A DNA stretch of 62,236 nucleotides from positions 1 to 62,236 of the forward strand of contig NZ_JACJKB010000014.1 of the NCBI RefSeq assembly GCF_016900375.1. Reading direction: 5' to 3'. The notes under the pieces were generated by a model. It was not told the DNA's origin. It was given only the letters and a program-made list of their open reading frames with translations, and did not search any database. Shown in pieces: positions 34,583 to 43,281 of this stretch (positions are counted from its first letter, which is position 1; every line of letters begins with the position of its first letter). The position numbers and the translations under genes were made by a program. This DNA is from Collinsella tanakaei. Its GTDB lineage: Bacteria > Actinomycetota > Coriobacteriia > Coriobacteriales > Coriobacteriaceae.

Positions 34583-35977
34583 ATGAGCGCCCAGACCGCC
34601 CGCACCCCCTATCGCCTGCACCTGACCGAGGACCAGATTCCACGCCGTTGGTACAACCTGCGCGCCGACATGCCCAACAAACCCGAGCCCATGCGCCTGC
34701 CGAACGGCCAGGTGGCAACCGCCGCGGATATCGCCCCGGTGTTCGCCGACGAGCTGATCGCCCAGGAGCTCGACGACACGACCCCCTATTTCGACATTCC
34801 CGAACCGGTGCTCGAGATGTATCGCGTCTACCGCCCGAGCCCGCTCGTGCGCGCCTACAACCTCGAGCGGGCACTCAACACCCCGGCGAAGATCTACTAC
34901 AAGTTCGAGGGCAACAACACCTCGGGTTCCCACAAGCTCAACTCGGCCATCGCGCAGGCCTACTACGCCAAGGCGCAGGGCCTGACCAACGTGACCACCG
35001 AGACGGGAGCCGGCCAGTGGGGCACCGCGCTTGCTGAGGCCTGCGCGCACTACGGCCTTGACCTCGATGTCTTCATGGTCAAGTGCTCCTACGAGCAGAA
35101 GCCCTTCCGCCGCAACGTCATGGAGACCTTCAACGCCCGCGTGACGCCCTCCCCCTCCGACACCACCGAGGTCGGGCGCCGCATGCTCGCCGCCGACCCC
35201 ACGAACTCCGGGTCGCTGGGCACCGCCATCTCCGAGGCCGTCGAACGCGCGCTCAACGTACCGCAGAACAAGGGCCGCTACCAGCTGGGATCGGTGCTGA
35301 ACCAGGTCGTGTTGCACCAGTCGATCATCGGCTTGGAGAGCTACGAGGCCATGCACGAGCTCGGTGAGTACCCCGACATCGTCATCGGCTGCGCCGGCGG
35401 CGGCTCGAACCTCGGCGGGCTTATCGCCCCCTTTATGCGCGACAAGCTCACCGGCGCGCGGCCCGACACGCGCTTCGTGGCCGTCGAGCCGGCAAGCTGC
35501 CCCTCGCTCACGCGCGGGCGCTTTGCCTACGACTTCGCCGATACCGGCCAGACCTGCCCCCTGTGCAAGATGTACACGCTCGGCAACGGCTTCATTCCCA
35601 ATCCCGACCATGCGGGCGGCCTTCGCTACCACGGCATGAGCCCCATCGTGAGCCAGCTCAAGCACGACGGGTATCTGGAGGCCATCGCCGTGCGGCAGAC
35701 CGATGTCTTCGCTGCGGCGGAGCAGTTCGCCAAGCTGGAGACCATCCTGCCCGCGCCCGAGAGCGCGCACGCCATCCTCGCAGCCATGCGCGAGGCGGAG
35801 GCCTGCCGCGAGACCGGCGAGGCGAAGACCATCCTCTTCGGCCTTACGGGCACGGGCTATTTCGACATGGTCGCCTACGACAAGTTCAACCGCGGCGAGC
35901 TCGAGGACTATATCCCCACCGACGAGGAGCTCGAGCGCGGCTTCGCCACGATCCCGAGCAACCCGGGCATTCAGTAA
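34583..35977 (+). CDS. trpB: Tryptophan synthase beta chain, TrpB2 type
   Basis: Joins indole and serine to make tryptophan using pyridoxal phosphate. The 464 residues and N-terminal extension (LTEDQIPRRWYNLRADMP) mark the long TrpB2-like class, not TrpB1 (about 400). The cofactor lysine is in NTSGSHKLNSAIAQA and the phosphate-binding loop is GCAGGGSNLGG. No trpA or other trp gene adjoins, so it may salvage indole, as expected for TrpB2, here possibly from the gut. Control by the leader peptide upstream is likely. AAAGGA precedes ATG. Confidence 0.95.
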   Translation: MSAQTARTPYRLHLTEDQIPRRWYNLRADMPNKPEPMRLPNGQVATAADIAPVFADELIAQELDDTTPYFDIPEPVLEMYRVYRPSPLVRAYNLERALNTPAKIYYKFEGNNTSGSHKLNSAIAQAYYAKAQGLTNVTTETGAGQWGTALAEACAHYGLDLDVFMVKCSYEQKPFRRNVMETFNARVTPSPSDTTEVGRRMLAADPTNSGSLGTAISEAVERALNVPQNKGRYQLGSVLNQVVLHQSIIGLESYEAMHELGEYPDIVIGCAGGGSNLGGLIAPFMRDKLTGARPDTRFVAVEPASCPSLTRGRFAYDFADTGQTCPLCKMYTLGNGFIPNPDHAGGLRYHGMSPIVSQLKHDGYLEAIAVRQTDVFAAAEQFAKLETILPAPESAHAILAAMREAEACRETGEAKTILFGLTGTGYFDMVAYDKFNRGELEDYIPTDEELERGFATIPSNPGIQ

Positions 35978-36054
35978 CGTGCCTGCACGGCCGGGTTTTA
36001 TACGCGACGGCCCGGCCGTGCGGATCCCCTTGGTCACGCTGGGGCATTCGCGCA

Positions 36055-36096
36055 AAAAGGGCGGCCGAACTCGGTTCGACCGCCCTTCTCTTGAGG
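36055..36096. terminator. Bidirectional terminator between trpB and fruA
   Basis: AAGGGCGGCCGAA and TTCGACCGCCCTT (one mismatch) form a hairpin in the convergent gap; CTCTT follows on the plus side, TTTGCG on the minus side. Confidence 0.8.
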
Positions 36097-36118
36097 GGTT
36101 TTCGCTTTCGCGTCCGCC

Positions 36119-38140
36119 CTACTTAGCGAGACCCGCCTCCTCTGCCGGCAGCGGCTTCTTGAGGAACGACAGGATCAGGCAGGCCACCACGGCGCCGATC
36201 GCCAGCGCGGCGAGGTACATGACCGGGTTGCCGATAACGGCGATGACCCAGGCGCCACCGTGGGGTGCGGGGCTCGTGCAGCCGAAGGCGGCGGAGATGG
36301 CGCCGGCAAGCGCAGAGCCGATGATGCAGGAGGGAAGCACACGACCGGGGTCGGCGGCGGCATAGGGGATCGCACCCTCGGTGATGAACGACAGGCCCAT
36401 GATGTAGTTCACCACGCCCGCCTTGCGGTCGGCGGAGCTCCAGCGGTTCTTGAAGATCGTCGTGGAGAGCGCGATGGCAATCGGCGGAACCATGCCGCCC
36501 ACCATGACGGAAGCCATGATGATCTGGCCGGTGGAGGTGCCGTCCGCAAGCATCGCGGTGCCGAAGACGTAGGCAGCCTTGTTGAACGGGCCGCCCATGT
36601 CGACGGACATCATGCCGCCGACAACAGCGCCCAGAAGCACCATGTTACCGGTGCCCATGCCGGCAAGGGCGCTCGAGAGCCACGCGTTGATGGCACCGAA
36701 AATCGGGTTCAGAGCGAGCATCACGAGGCCGATGAGGAAGATCGAGATCAGCGGATAGAGCAGCACCGGCTTGATGCCCTCGAGCGAATCGGGCAGCCTG
36801 TCGCAGGCCTTCTCGATGCCGTAGGTGATATAGCCGGCGGCAAAGCCCGCGAACAGCGCGGCGATGAAGCCGCCGGAGATGAGTGCGCCCTGGGCCTCGG
36901 CGTCCATAGCCGTGGCGAGGTAGCCGAGCGTGTAGCCCTGCTTGGCGATCCAGCCGCCCACGAAGCCCGGCGCCAAACCCGGACGGTCGGCGATGGACAT
37001 CGAGATGTAGCCGGCAAGAATCGGCAGCATGAAGTTGAAGGCCTGGTTGCCCACCAGGTTGAAGAAGGCTGCGAGCGGCGTCGAGGAGCCGTAGCTCGCT
37101 GTGCCCATACCCGCTTGGTCAAGCAGGAACGAGATGGCCATGAGGATACCGCCGCCCACGACGAACGGCAGCATGTGGGAAACGCCGTTCATGAGGTGCT
37201 TGTACACGGTGGAGCCCAGGCTCTCGGTGGCGCCGGACGCCGCGGGAGCGGAAGCGCCGCCCTCAGCATGGCAGATGGGCGCCTCGCCGTTCATGATGAT
37301 GTTGATGAGCTTCTCGGCGTCGTTGATGCCCGCCGACACGTTCGTGGAGTAGAGCGGCTTGCCGTTGAAGCGGCCGAGCTCGATGCCCTTGTCGGCGGCG
37401 ATGATGATGCCGCGGCAGGCGGCGATCTCCTCGGCGGTGAGGGCGTTCTTGGTGCCCACGGAGCCCTGGGTCTCGACCTTGATGGTCACGCCCATCTGCT
37501 CGGCGACCTTCTCGAGGTTCTCGGCGGCCATGTAGGTGTGCGCGATACCCGTGGGGCATGCGGTGATGGCAAGCACCTGCGGCAGGCCCGTATCGGCAGC
37601 GGCGCCGGCGTCAGCCGCGGCGGCCTCGCGCGCGGCCTTGGCGGCAGCGGCCTTGGCCTCCTTGGCAGCCTGCTCGGCATCGTGCTCCGCCTCCGCCTTG
37701 TCGATTGCTGCCAGGAACTCCTCGGGGGTCTTGGCAGCGCGCAGCGCGGCGGCGAAATCGGCATGCATGAGCAGCGCGGACAGCTTGGCCAGCACCTCGA
37801 GGTGGACGTTGGCCTGCGTATCCGGCGCGGCGATCAGGAAGATGAGGTCGGAGGGCTTGCCATCCGGCGCCTTCCAGTCCACGCCCGCGGGCACCGTGAT
37901 GGCCACGAGCCCCGCCTTGGACACGGCCGCGGTCTTGGCGTGCGGGATGGCGATGCCCTCTCCCACCGCGGTGGAGAACTGAGCCTCACGGTCGAGAACC
38001 GCCTGGCGGTACTTCGCGCGATCGTTCACCGCACCGCATGCGACCTGCAGGTCGACGAGTTCGTCGATAGCCTCCGCCTGCGTGGCGGCGACAACGCCCA
38101 GTTTCACCCCGTCTTTCTTCAGCAACTCGGTGATTTTCAT
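36119..38140 (-). CDS. fruA: Fructose PTS transporter, fused IIA-IIB-IIC
   Basis: Imports fructose while phosphorylating it to fructose 1-phosphate. The 673 residues read from the N terminus: IIA domain (phospho-histidine in GIAIPHAKT near residue 63), an alanine/lysine/glutamate helical linker (about 155-205), IIB (phospho-cysteine in LAITACPTGIAHTYMAAENL), and a IIC membrane domain from about residue 325 with some eight to ten helices. AAAGGGG precedes ATG. Last gene of fruR-fruK-fruA, 116 bases after fruK. Confidence 0.96.
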   Translation of the reverse strand: MKITELLKKDGVKLGVVAATQAEAIDELVDLQVACGAVNDRAKYRQAVLDREAQFSTAVGEGIAIPHAKTAAVSKAGLVAITVPAGVDWKAPDGKPSDLIFLIAAPDTQANVHLEVLAKLSALLMHADFAAALRAAKTPEEFLAAIDKAEAEHDAEQAAKEAKAAAAKAAREAAAADAGAAADTGLPQVLAITACPTGIAHTYMAAENLEKVAEQMGVTIKVETQGSVGTKNALTAEEIAACRGIIIAADKGIELGRFNGKPLYSTNVSAGINDAEKLINIIMNGEAPICHAEGGASAPAASGATESLGSTVYKHLMNGVSHMLPFVVGGGILMAISFLLDQAGMGTASYGSSTPLAAFFNLVGNQAFNFMLPILAGYISMSIADRPGLAPGFVGGWIAKQGYTLGYLATAMDAEAQGALISGGFIAALFAGFAAGYITYGIEKACDRLPDSLEGIKPVLLYPLISIFLIGLVMLALNPIFGAINAWLSSALAGMGTGNMVLLGAVVGGMMSVDMGGPFNKAAYVFGTAMLADGTSTGQIIMASVMVGGMVPPIAIALSTTIFKNRWSSADRKAGVVNYIMGLSFITEGAIPYAAADPGRVLPSCIIGSALAGAISAAFGCTSPAPHGGAWVIAVIGNPVMYLAALAIGAVVACLILSFLKKPLPAEEAGLAK

Positions 38141-38256
38141 GGTTTACCCCTTTCCCCGGCACAGGCCGGCCCCACCGCCCGGGAGGACGGATTGTCTACA
38201 ACGATGGATATGGATCTCATCGTGCCGCCCGTCGGACGCGACGGCACGCTGGAACG

Positions 38257-39159
38257 CTAGCGGGCGAGCAGCTCCTCGACCTGGTCGCGCGTGGCCAGAC
38301 CCAGCGAGAACGCGCTGGCCGACCCCGTGCACACGCCCATGCGGAACGCCTGTTCGAACGAGCCGTCGCTCTCCAGGTAGCCGGCGACGAAGCCAGCCAC
38401 CATCGAGTCGCCCGCGCCCACGGAGTTAACCACGGTGCCCTTGGGTGAGGGGCTTTCGATCACATCGCCGTCCTCGGTGACGAGCACGGCGCCCTCCCCC
38501 GCCATGGAGACGAGCACGTTGCGCGCGCCGCGCTCCTGCAGCTTTCGGGCATACGGAACCACGTCCTCGCGCGTCTTCAGCTCGACGTCGAAGATCTCGC
38601 CCAGCTCGTGGTTGTTGGGCTTGATGAGGAACGGATGGAACGGCAGGACGTTCACCAGCAGGTCGCGTGTCGCGTCGACGACGATGCGCACACCGCGACC
38701 GTCGAGGCGCGCCAGGATGCGCTCGTAGATGTCACCGGGCATCGTTGCCGGCACGCTGCCCGACACGATAAGGATGTCATCTGCGGTCAGCTGATCGATC
38801 TTGGCGTAGAGCGCCTCGACGTCGGCGTCGGTGATGGCCGGTCCGATGCCGTTGATCTCGGTCTCCTCGGCAGCCTTGACCTTGACGTTGATGCGGCTCA
38901 TGCCCTCGCGCACCGAGATGAAATCGGTGTCGATGCCCATGGTGCGCAGGCGGCGCGCGATCTCGTCACCCGTGAAGCCGGCGAGGAAGCCCCAGGCGCA
39001 GCTTGCATGACCCAAGTTCTTGAGCACGATCGAGACGTTCACGCCCTTGCCGCCCGCCATCACGGTCTCGCGCGAGACGCGGTTGACCGCGCCGAGCGTC
39101 AGGTTGTCGACGCTCACGACGTAGTCGAGGCAGGGGTTGAAGGTCACGGTGTAGATCAT
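38257..39159 (-). CDS. fruK: 1-phosphofructokinase
   Basis: Phosphorylates fructose 1-phosphate to fructose 1,6-bisphosphate, the substrate of the aldolase at 4-5 kb. The 300 residues match the PfkB family: N-terminal MIYTVTFNPCLDYVV, GGKGVNVS, a VSGSVPATM stretch, KPNNHELGEIF, and the C-terminal anion hole and catalytic base GTVVNSVGAGDSMVAGFVAG. AAGGAG precedes the start. It follows fruR by 39 bases. Confidence 0.96.
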   Translation of the reverse strand: MIYTVTFNPCLDYVVSVDNLTLGAVNRVSRETVMAGGKGVNVSIVLKNLGHASCAWGFLAGFTGDEIARRLRTMGIDTDFISVREGMSRINVKVKAAEETEINGIGPAITDADVEALYAKIDQLTADDILIVSGSVPATMPGDIYERILARLDGRGVRIVVDATRDLLVNVLPFHPFLIKPNNHELGEIFDVELKTREDVVPYARKLQERGARNVLVSMAGEGAVLVTEDGDVIESPSPKGTVVNSVGAGDSMVAGFVAGYLESDGSFEQAFRMGVCTGSASAFSLGLATRDQVEELLAR

Positions 39160-39198
39160 GGGGGCTGCTCCTTTGCTTGGGACCGATTATGCGGATAA

Positions 39199-39951
39199 TC
39201 ACGCGGCGGCAGATGCCACGATGATGTTCGAATACTCTTCGAAGTCGGGCGGAAGGGCCTCGGTCACAATCGTCGCATCGTCGAAATCGGCGAACGTGAC
39301 CGGCGAGACCATGGAGAACTTGCTGGAGTCGCACAGCACGTACGGACGGAGCGTCTGGGCAAGAGCCGTCGACTTGACGAGAGCCTCCCCCGTCTCGGGC
39401 GTGGTGAAGCCCTCGTCGGGCGTCGCGCCGTTGGTGCCGAAGAACCCGATGGTGAAGTGATAGCGCCCCAGGACCTCCACCGTCTGCTCGCCTACCAGCG
39501 CCTCGGTGACGGGCTTGAGCTCGCCTGCGGGGACGAGCACCCGGCAGCCCTTGGACAGCAGAGTGTGGGCTGCAGAGATGGAGTTGGTGAAATACGTGGC
39601 GCGCGTCTCGGTGATGAAATCGACGAGGCGCTCGGTCGTGGAGCCGGCATCGATGTAGACGAAGTCGTCGGGACCGATGAGCGTAGCGGCGAAGCGCGCG
39701 ATGGCGGTCTTCTCCTCCAGACGCACGCTGTACTTCTCGTAGACGGTCTGGTCTGAGGAAACGACCGTGCGGGTGACCGCGGTGGCTCCTCCGCGGACCT
39801 TCACGATGCGACCCATCTGCGCCAGACGCGTGAGGTCGCGACGAATGGTGGACTCGGAGGCGTCCAGCAGCTGCATGAGATCGGTTGCGGTGATCGATCC
39901 GTGTTCGTTGACCAAGGCGACGATCTTCTCAAGGCGGTCTTCTGCAAGCAT
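39199..39951 (-). CDS. fruR: DeoR-family regulator of the fru operon
   Basis: A 250-residue DeoR/GlpR-type regulator. The N-terminal winged helix includes MLAEDRLEKIVALVNEHGSI and the recognition helix ASESTIRRDLTRLAQMG; the C-terminal sensor domain carries YIDAGSTTERLVDFI and CDSSKFS, the sugar-phosphate-binding pattern. Such regulators usually respond to fructose 1-phosphate. The start follows AGAGGAG; a longer frame upstream adds 29 codons without homology. It is the first gene of fruR-fruK-fruA and probably autoregulates from the repeats upstream. Confidence 0.94.
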   Translation of the reverse strand: MLAEDRLEKIVALVNEHGSITATDLMQLLDASESTIRRDLTRLAQMGRIVKVRGGATAVTRTVVSSDQTVYEKYSVRLEEKTAIARFAATLIGPDDFVYIDAGSTTERLVDFITETRATYFTNSISAAHTLLSKGCRVLVPAGELKPVTEALVGEQTVEVLGRYHFTIGFFGTNGATPDEGFTTPETGEALVKSTALAQTLRPYVLCDSSKFSMVSPVTFADFDDATIVTEALPPDFEEYSNIIVASAAA

Positions 39952-39988
39952 CTGCGCTCCTCTCATCGTGTCCCGTGGATGGAATCTG

Positions 39989-40072
39989 TCAAAACCATCC
40001 AAAACCATTCTAATTCGTTCACAACGAGAGAATAGCACCAGAATTGGTCACGTTCGTTCAAAATCGGTCACC
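39989..40072 (-). promoter_or_regulatory. Repeated motifs upstream of fruR, probable operators
   Basis: Short direct repeats are visible on the plus strand: CAAAACCATC/CAAAACCATT (39989-40009), GTTCGTTCA/ATTCGTTCA (40033 and 40013 regions) and GGTCAC twice (40046 and 40067 regions). DeoR proteins bind such repeated sites. No convincing -35/-10 pair was found among them. Confidence 0.5.
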
Positions 40073-40192
40073 ATGGATGAACGGTCGATTTATGCCCGCG
40101 AACGGTTACGGAACCCAGCGTGACAGTTGGGACGGGGCGCTTGGTACCATCAAAAGACCTGACAACATGCCCCTCACGAGAAAGGACATCCC

Positions 40193-40945
40193 ATGAGCCT
40201 GTGGTCCGACCTCGCCAAACTGAAGAGCTGCCACTGGGTGGAGCTCTCCCATCCCCTCACCGACGACAGCCCGTATTGGGCGGGCATCCCGGAGGGCTCG
40301 GTCGAGCTCTGCCGCACGGTGTTCGACTACGACGAGGAGATGCTTTCCTGCCGTATCCACACCTACAAGTTCCCCGGGCAGTTCGGCACGCATGTCGACT
40401 TCCCGAGCCACTTCACGCCCGGTGCGGTGGGCTCGGAGGCCTACGGTGCCGCCGATATGGCCATGCCGCTCGTCGTGATCGACCTCACGCCCAAGATCGC
40501 CGAACAGGGACCGGATGTCGCCATCGATGTCGCCGATATCGAGACGTGGGAGGCCGAGCACGGCCGCATTCCCGAGGGCGCGTTTGTGGCGCTGCGCACC
40601 GACTGGCACCTCCGCTGGCCCGACAACGACGCGCTCAACAACTTCGACGAAAACGGCGGCGAGCACTGCCCTGGCTGGTCGATGCCCGCGCTGCAGTTCC
40701 TCTATGAGGAGCGCGGCATCGCCATGAACGGTCACGAGACCTTTGACACCGACGCGTCGTATCTGGCGGCCGAGGCCGACGACCTTGCCTGCGAGCGCTG
40801 GGTGCTCGACCACGGCCACCTGCAGGTCGAGGTCATGGCGAACCTCGACAAGGTGCCCGCCACGGGCGCCATCGTGTTCGTGAGCTGGCCGCGCATCGAG
40901 GGCGCCACGGGCCTTCCCGCCCGGGTCGTCGCCGTATTCGAATAA
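40193..40945 (+). CDS. Cyclase-family protein (KynB-like)
   Basis: A 250-residue metal-dependent hydrolase of the cyclase/kynurenine formamidase family. The metal-binding motif FGTHVDFPSHF near residue 64 matches HxGTHxDxPxH. The family includes arylformamidases and isatin hydrolases; the lack of other kynurenine genes here leaves the substrate unknown. AAAGGA precedes the start. Stands alone upstream of azlCD. Confidence 0.92.
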   Translation: MSLWSDLAKLKSCHWVELSHPLTDDSPYWAGIPEGSVELCRTVFDYDEEMLSCRIHTYKFPGQFGTHVDFPSHFTPGAVGSEAYGAADMAMPLVVIDLTPKIAEQGPDVAIDVADIETWEAEHGRIPEGAFVALRTDWHLRWPDNDALNNFDENGGEHCPGWSMPALQFLYEERGIAMNGHETFDTDASYLAAEADDLACERWVLDHGHLQVEVMANLDKVPATGAIVFVSWPRIEGATGLPARVVAVFE

Positions 40946-40954
40946 ACGCCAACG

Positions 40955-41069
40955 TCCCGCCCGCGAGCGACCCGTCAATCGACGGGCATGCGGGCGGGAG
41001 GACCCCTGCATCGAAACCATGGGTTTGTACCGTATAGAGGCTCTTAAACGGTACAAACCCATGGTTTCG
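40955..41069. repeat. Two hairpins between the cyclase gene and azlC
   Basis: The first (40955-41001) pairs CCCGCCCGC with GCGGGCGGG with a smaller inner stem. The second (41012-41069) has perfect 22-bp arms beginning CGAAACCATGGGTTTGTACC around a 14-base loop. Neither has a T-tract. Probably the 3' end of the cyclase transcript. Confidence 0.8.
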
Positions 41070-41189
41070 CTCTTGCCCGCCAACGAGGCGCGCCCATCAC
41101 CTCCACGACCCGTCACCTTGCGCTATCCTTGTGACCATTGTTCGCAATAGGGCGCACAACCGGGCGCAAACCACGTCGAAGGGAGGGGC

Positions 41190-41933
41190 ATGCAGCCGAC
41201 AGGCACCAAGACGGCGGCCTTCAGGCAGGCGCTGCCGCTTTCCTTCCCTATCATGGTGGGATTCATCTTCCTCGGCATCACCTGCGGCATGTACGCGAGC
41301 TCGCTCGGCCTGCCCTGGTGGATGCCCACGTTCATGTCCATCGCCATCTTCGGCGGCTCGGCCGAGTTCGTCGTGGCGTCCATGCTGCCCGGCGTCTTCG
41401 ACCCGCTCACGACCTTCGCGGTGATCCTCGTCGTGCAGGCGCGCCATCTGTTCTACGGCCTATCGATGCTCAAGCCCTTCGCGGGCATGGGGCGCAAGAA
41501 GCCCTATCTCATCTACGCCCTATGCGATGAGTCGTTTTCCATCAACTACGGCGCCCATGTGCCCGAAAGAATCGACCGCGGCTGGTTCATGCTGTTCGTG
41601 AGCCTGCTCAACCAGGCCTCCTGGGTGCTCGGCTGCACACTGGGCGGCGTGTTCGGCAACATGATCCCCCTCGATATCGAGGGCATATCGTTTGCGATGA
41701 CGGCCCTGTGCGTCGTCATCTTCCTCGATCAGTGGCTGCAGGAGAAAAGCCACGTGAGCTCGCTTACCGGCCTCGCGGCGTCCGCGCTGGCGCTCGTCCT
41801 CTTCGGGGCGGACGGCTTTTTGATTCCCGCGATGCTGATCATCCTCGCCGTGATGGCCGTTCTACGACCGCGACTTGAAAGCATCTACAGCTCCGATGAC
41901 GCCCCCGCCGCGGACGGGAGCGGTGCCGCATGA
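41190..41933 (+). CDS. azlC: Branched-chain amino acid exporter AzlC
   Basis: Large subunit of the AzlCD exporter, 247 residues with seven or eight hydrophobic helices. Typical segments: ALPLSFPIMVGFIFLGITCG, GGSAEFVVASMLPGVFDPLT and ARHLFYGLSML. Together with AzlD it exports leucine analogues and excess branched-chain amino acids, opposing the Liv importer. Overlaps azlD by four bases (ATGA). Confidence 0.94.
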   Translation: MQPTGTKTAAFRQALPLSFPIMVGFIFLGITCGMYASSLGLPWWMPTFMSIAIFGGSAEFVVASMLPGVFDPLTTFAVILVVQARHLFYGLSMLKPFAGMGRKKPYLIYALCDESFSINYGAHVPERIDRGWFMLFVSLLNQASWVLGCTLGGVFGNMIPLDIEGISFAMTALCVVIFLDQWLQEKSHVSSLTGLAASALALVLFGADGFLIPAMLIILAVMAVLRPRLESIYSSDDAPAADGSGAA

Positions 41934-42250
41934 CGACGCTCCAGCAGATCGCCACCGTGCTCATCGCCGGCGCCGCCACCGTGCTCACGCGCTTCCTTCC
42001 CTTCTTCGCGTTCCGCCATGGTGCCCCTCGCTTCATCCGCTATCTCGGAGACGTGCTGCCCGGCGCCATCTTCGGCATGCTTGTAATCTACTGCCTGAAG
42101 GACGTTGACGTTCTTGCCGGGTCGCATGGCGCACCCGAGGCGATCGGCATCCTTGTCACCGGCGGCATCTACCTCTGGCGCCGCGACATGCTGTGGGCGA
42201 TCCTCACCGGCACCGCCTCCTACATGCTCCTCGTGAACCTTGTCTGGTGA
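41930..42250 (+). CDS. azlD: Branched-chain amino acid exporter AzlD
   Basis: Small membrane subunit of the exporter, 106 residues with three to four hydrophobic segments (TVLIAGAATVLTRFLPFFAF, LPGAIFGMLVIYCL). Start and azlC stop overlap as ATGA, so translation is coupled. Its TGA stop codon touches the left arm of a perfect 43-bp palindrome. Confidence 0.93.
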   Translation: MTTLQQIATVLIAGAATVLTRFLPFFAFRHGAPRFIRYLGDVLPGAIFGMLVIYCLKDVDVLAGSHGAPEAIGILVTGGIYLWRRDMLWAILTGTASYMLLVNLVW

Positions 42251-42338
42251 TGTCCATTTTCAGGACGGAGATGTTTTGGGACATTGCGCGGCGCACCGCG
42301 CAATGTCCCAAAACATCTCCGTCCTGAAAATGGACATC
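42249..42338. repeat. Perfect 43-bp palindrome abutting the azlD stop
   Basis: Two exact 43-base arms (left arm starts GATGTCCATTTTCAGGACGG and ends GGGACATTGCGCGG) around CGCA. The inner sequence TTTTCAGGACGGAGATGTTT also occurs, slightly changed, at 56385-56419 and 57508. No T-tract follows. It probably ends azlCD transcription and separates it from the HD gene. Confidence 0.95.
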
Positions 42339-42431
42339 CGGCCCGTACATTGCCTACAATCAAAGCTCGACTTCTACAGACGGTTGAGGCCACGGCGCCC
42401 CTTGACGCCGTGGCCCTGGGAGATGAGCCGC

Positions 42432-43235
42432 ATGGATATCGATCGCCCGCGCGCACTCGACGCGTTTTACGAATACGTCGCACCCTACGACGCCGCCAAC
42501 CCCCGCATCGCACTCAAGATCGAGCACACCCGCCGCGTCGCGACGCTCTGCGACACCATCGCGCGCAGCGAGGGCCTGCCCGCGGCAAACGTCGACCTCG
42601 CATGGCTCTGCGGTCTTTTGCACGACATCGGCCGTTTTGAGCAAGTTCGGCGTTGGGAGACCTTCAGCGATGCCGAGAGCGAAAGCCACGCCCAGCTAGG
42701 CGTCCAAGAGCTCTTCGAAACCGAAGACGACGCACCGGGCAACATTCGCCGCTTTGCCGACGAGCGCTACGAGGACAATCTCATCCGCGCCGCGGTCGGT
42801 TTCCACAGCGACTTTCGCCTGCCCGACGACCTCGATGCCCGCACGCGCCTGTTCTGCAACATCGTCCGCGATGCGGATAAAGCGGACATCCTGCGCACCG
42901 TGAACGAAAGCAGCGTGGAGACGATCCTCGGCGTCGACAAGCGCGCCTTTTTGGCCAGCCGGTTTTCCGACGAGGCCCTTCAGGCGTTCAGCGAGCATCG
43001 CTGCCTCAAGCGCAGCGAGCGCCACGAACCCGCCGACTACCTGATCGGCCTCATCTGCTTCGTGTTCGAGCTCGTATTCGCCGAGACGAAGCGGGCCGTC
43101 GCCGCGCAGGGCCACCTCTTCCGCGTGCTCGACGACCCCTTTGGGCTGGACCGCCCCTTCGACGACCTGAAGACCCAGGAGACCTGGGAGCACATCGGCG
43201 ACGAGGTGCGCATCTACCTGCAAACCCGCCGGTAA
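42432..43235 (+). CDS. HD-domain phosphohydrolase
   Basis: A 267-residue HD-superfamily protein. The metal ligands are visible in KIEHTRRVATLCDTIA (His) and LAWLCGLLHDIGRFEQ (HD, near residue 60), with a later Asp in VRDADKADIL. This pattern fits small nucleotide or phosphodiester hydrolases; the substrate is unknown. The start at 42432 is chosen from GGAGATGAG upstream; a second ATG three codons earlier is possible. Frame upstream runs into the palindrome. Confidence 0.87.
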   Translation: MDIDRPRALDAFYEYVAPYDAANPRIALKIEHTRRVATLCDTIARSEGLPAANVDLAWLCGLLHDIGRFEQVRRWETFSDAESESHAQLGVQELFETEDDAPGNIRRFADERYEDNLIRAAVGFHSDFRLPDDLDARTRLFCNIVRDADKADILRTVNESSVETILGVDKRAFLASRFSDEALQAFSEHRCLKRSERHEPADYLIGLICFVFELVFAETKRAVAAQGHLFRVLDDPFGLDRPFDDLKTQETWEHIGDEVRIYLQTRR

Positions 43236-43237
43236 TA

Positions 43238-43280
43238 AAACGGTGCGAGCGGAACGATCCGCTCGCACCGTCGCCTTTTT
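43238..43280. terminator. Bidirectional terminator between the HD and etfA genes
   Basis: ACGGTGCGAGCGGA and TCCGCTCGCACCGT form a perfect 14-bp stem with loop ACGA. TTTTT follows a few bases on at the plus side and TTTTATT directly at the minus side. Confidence 0.9.
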
Positions 43281-43281
43281 G

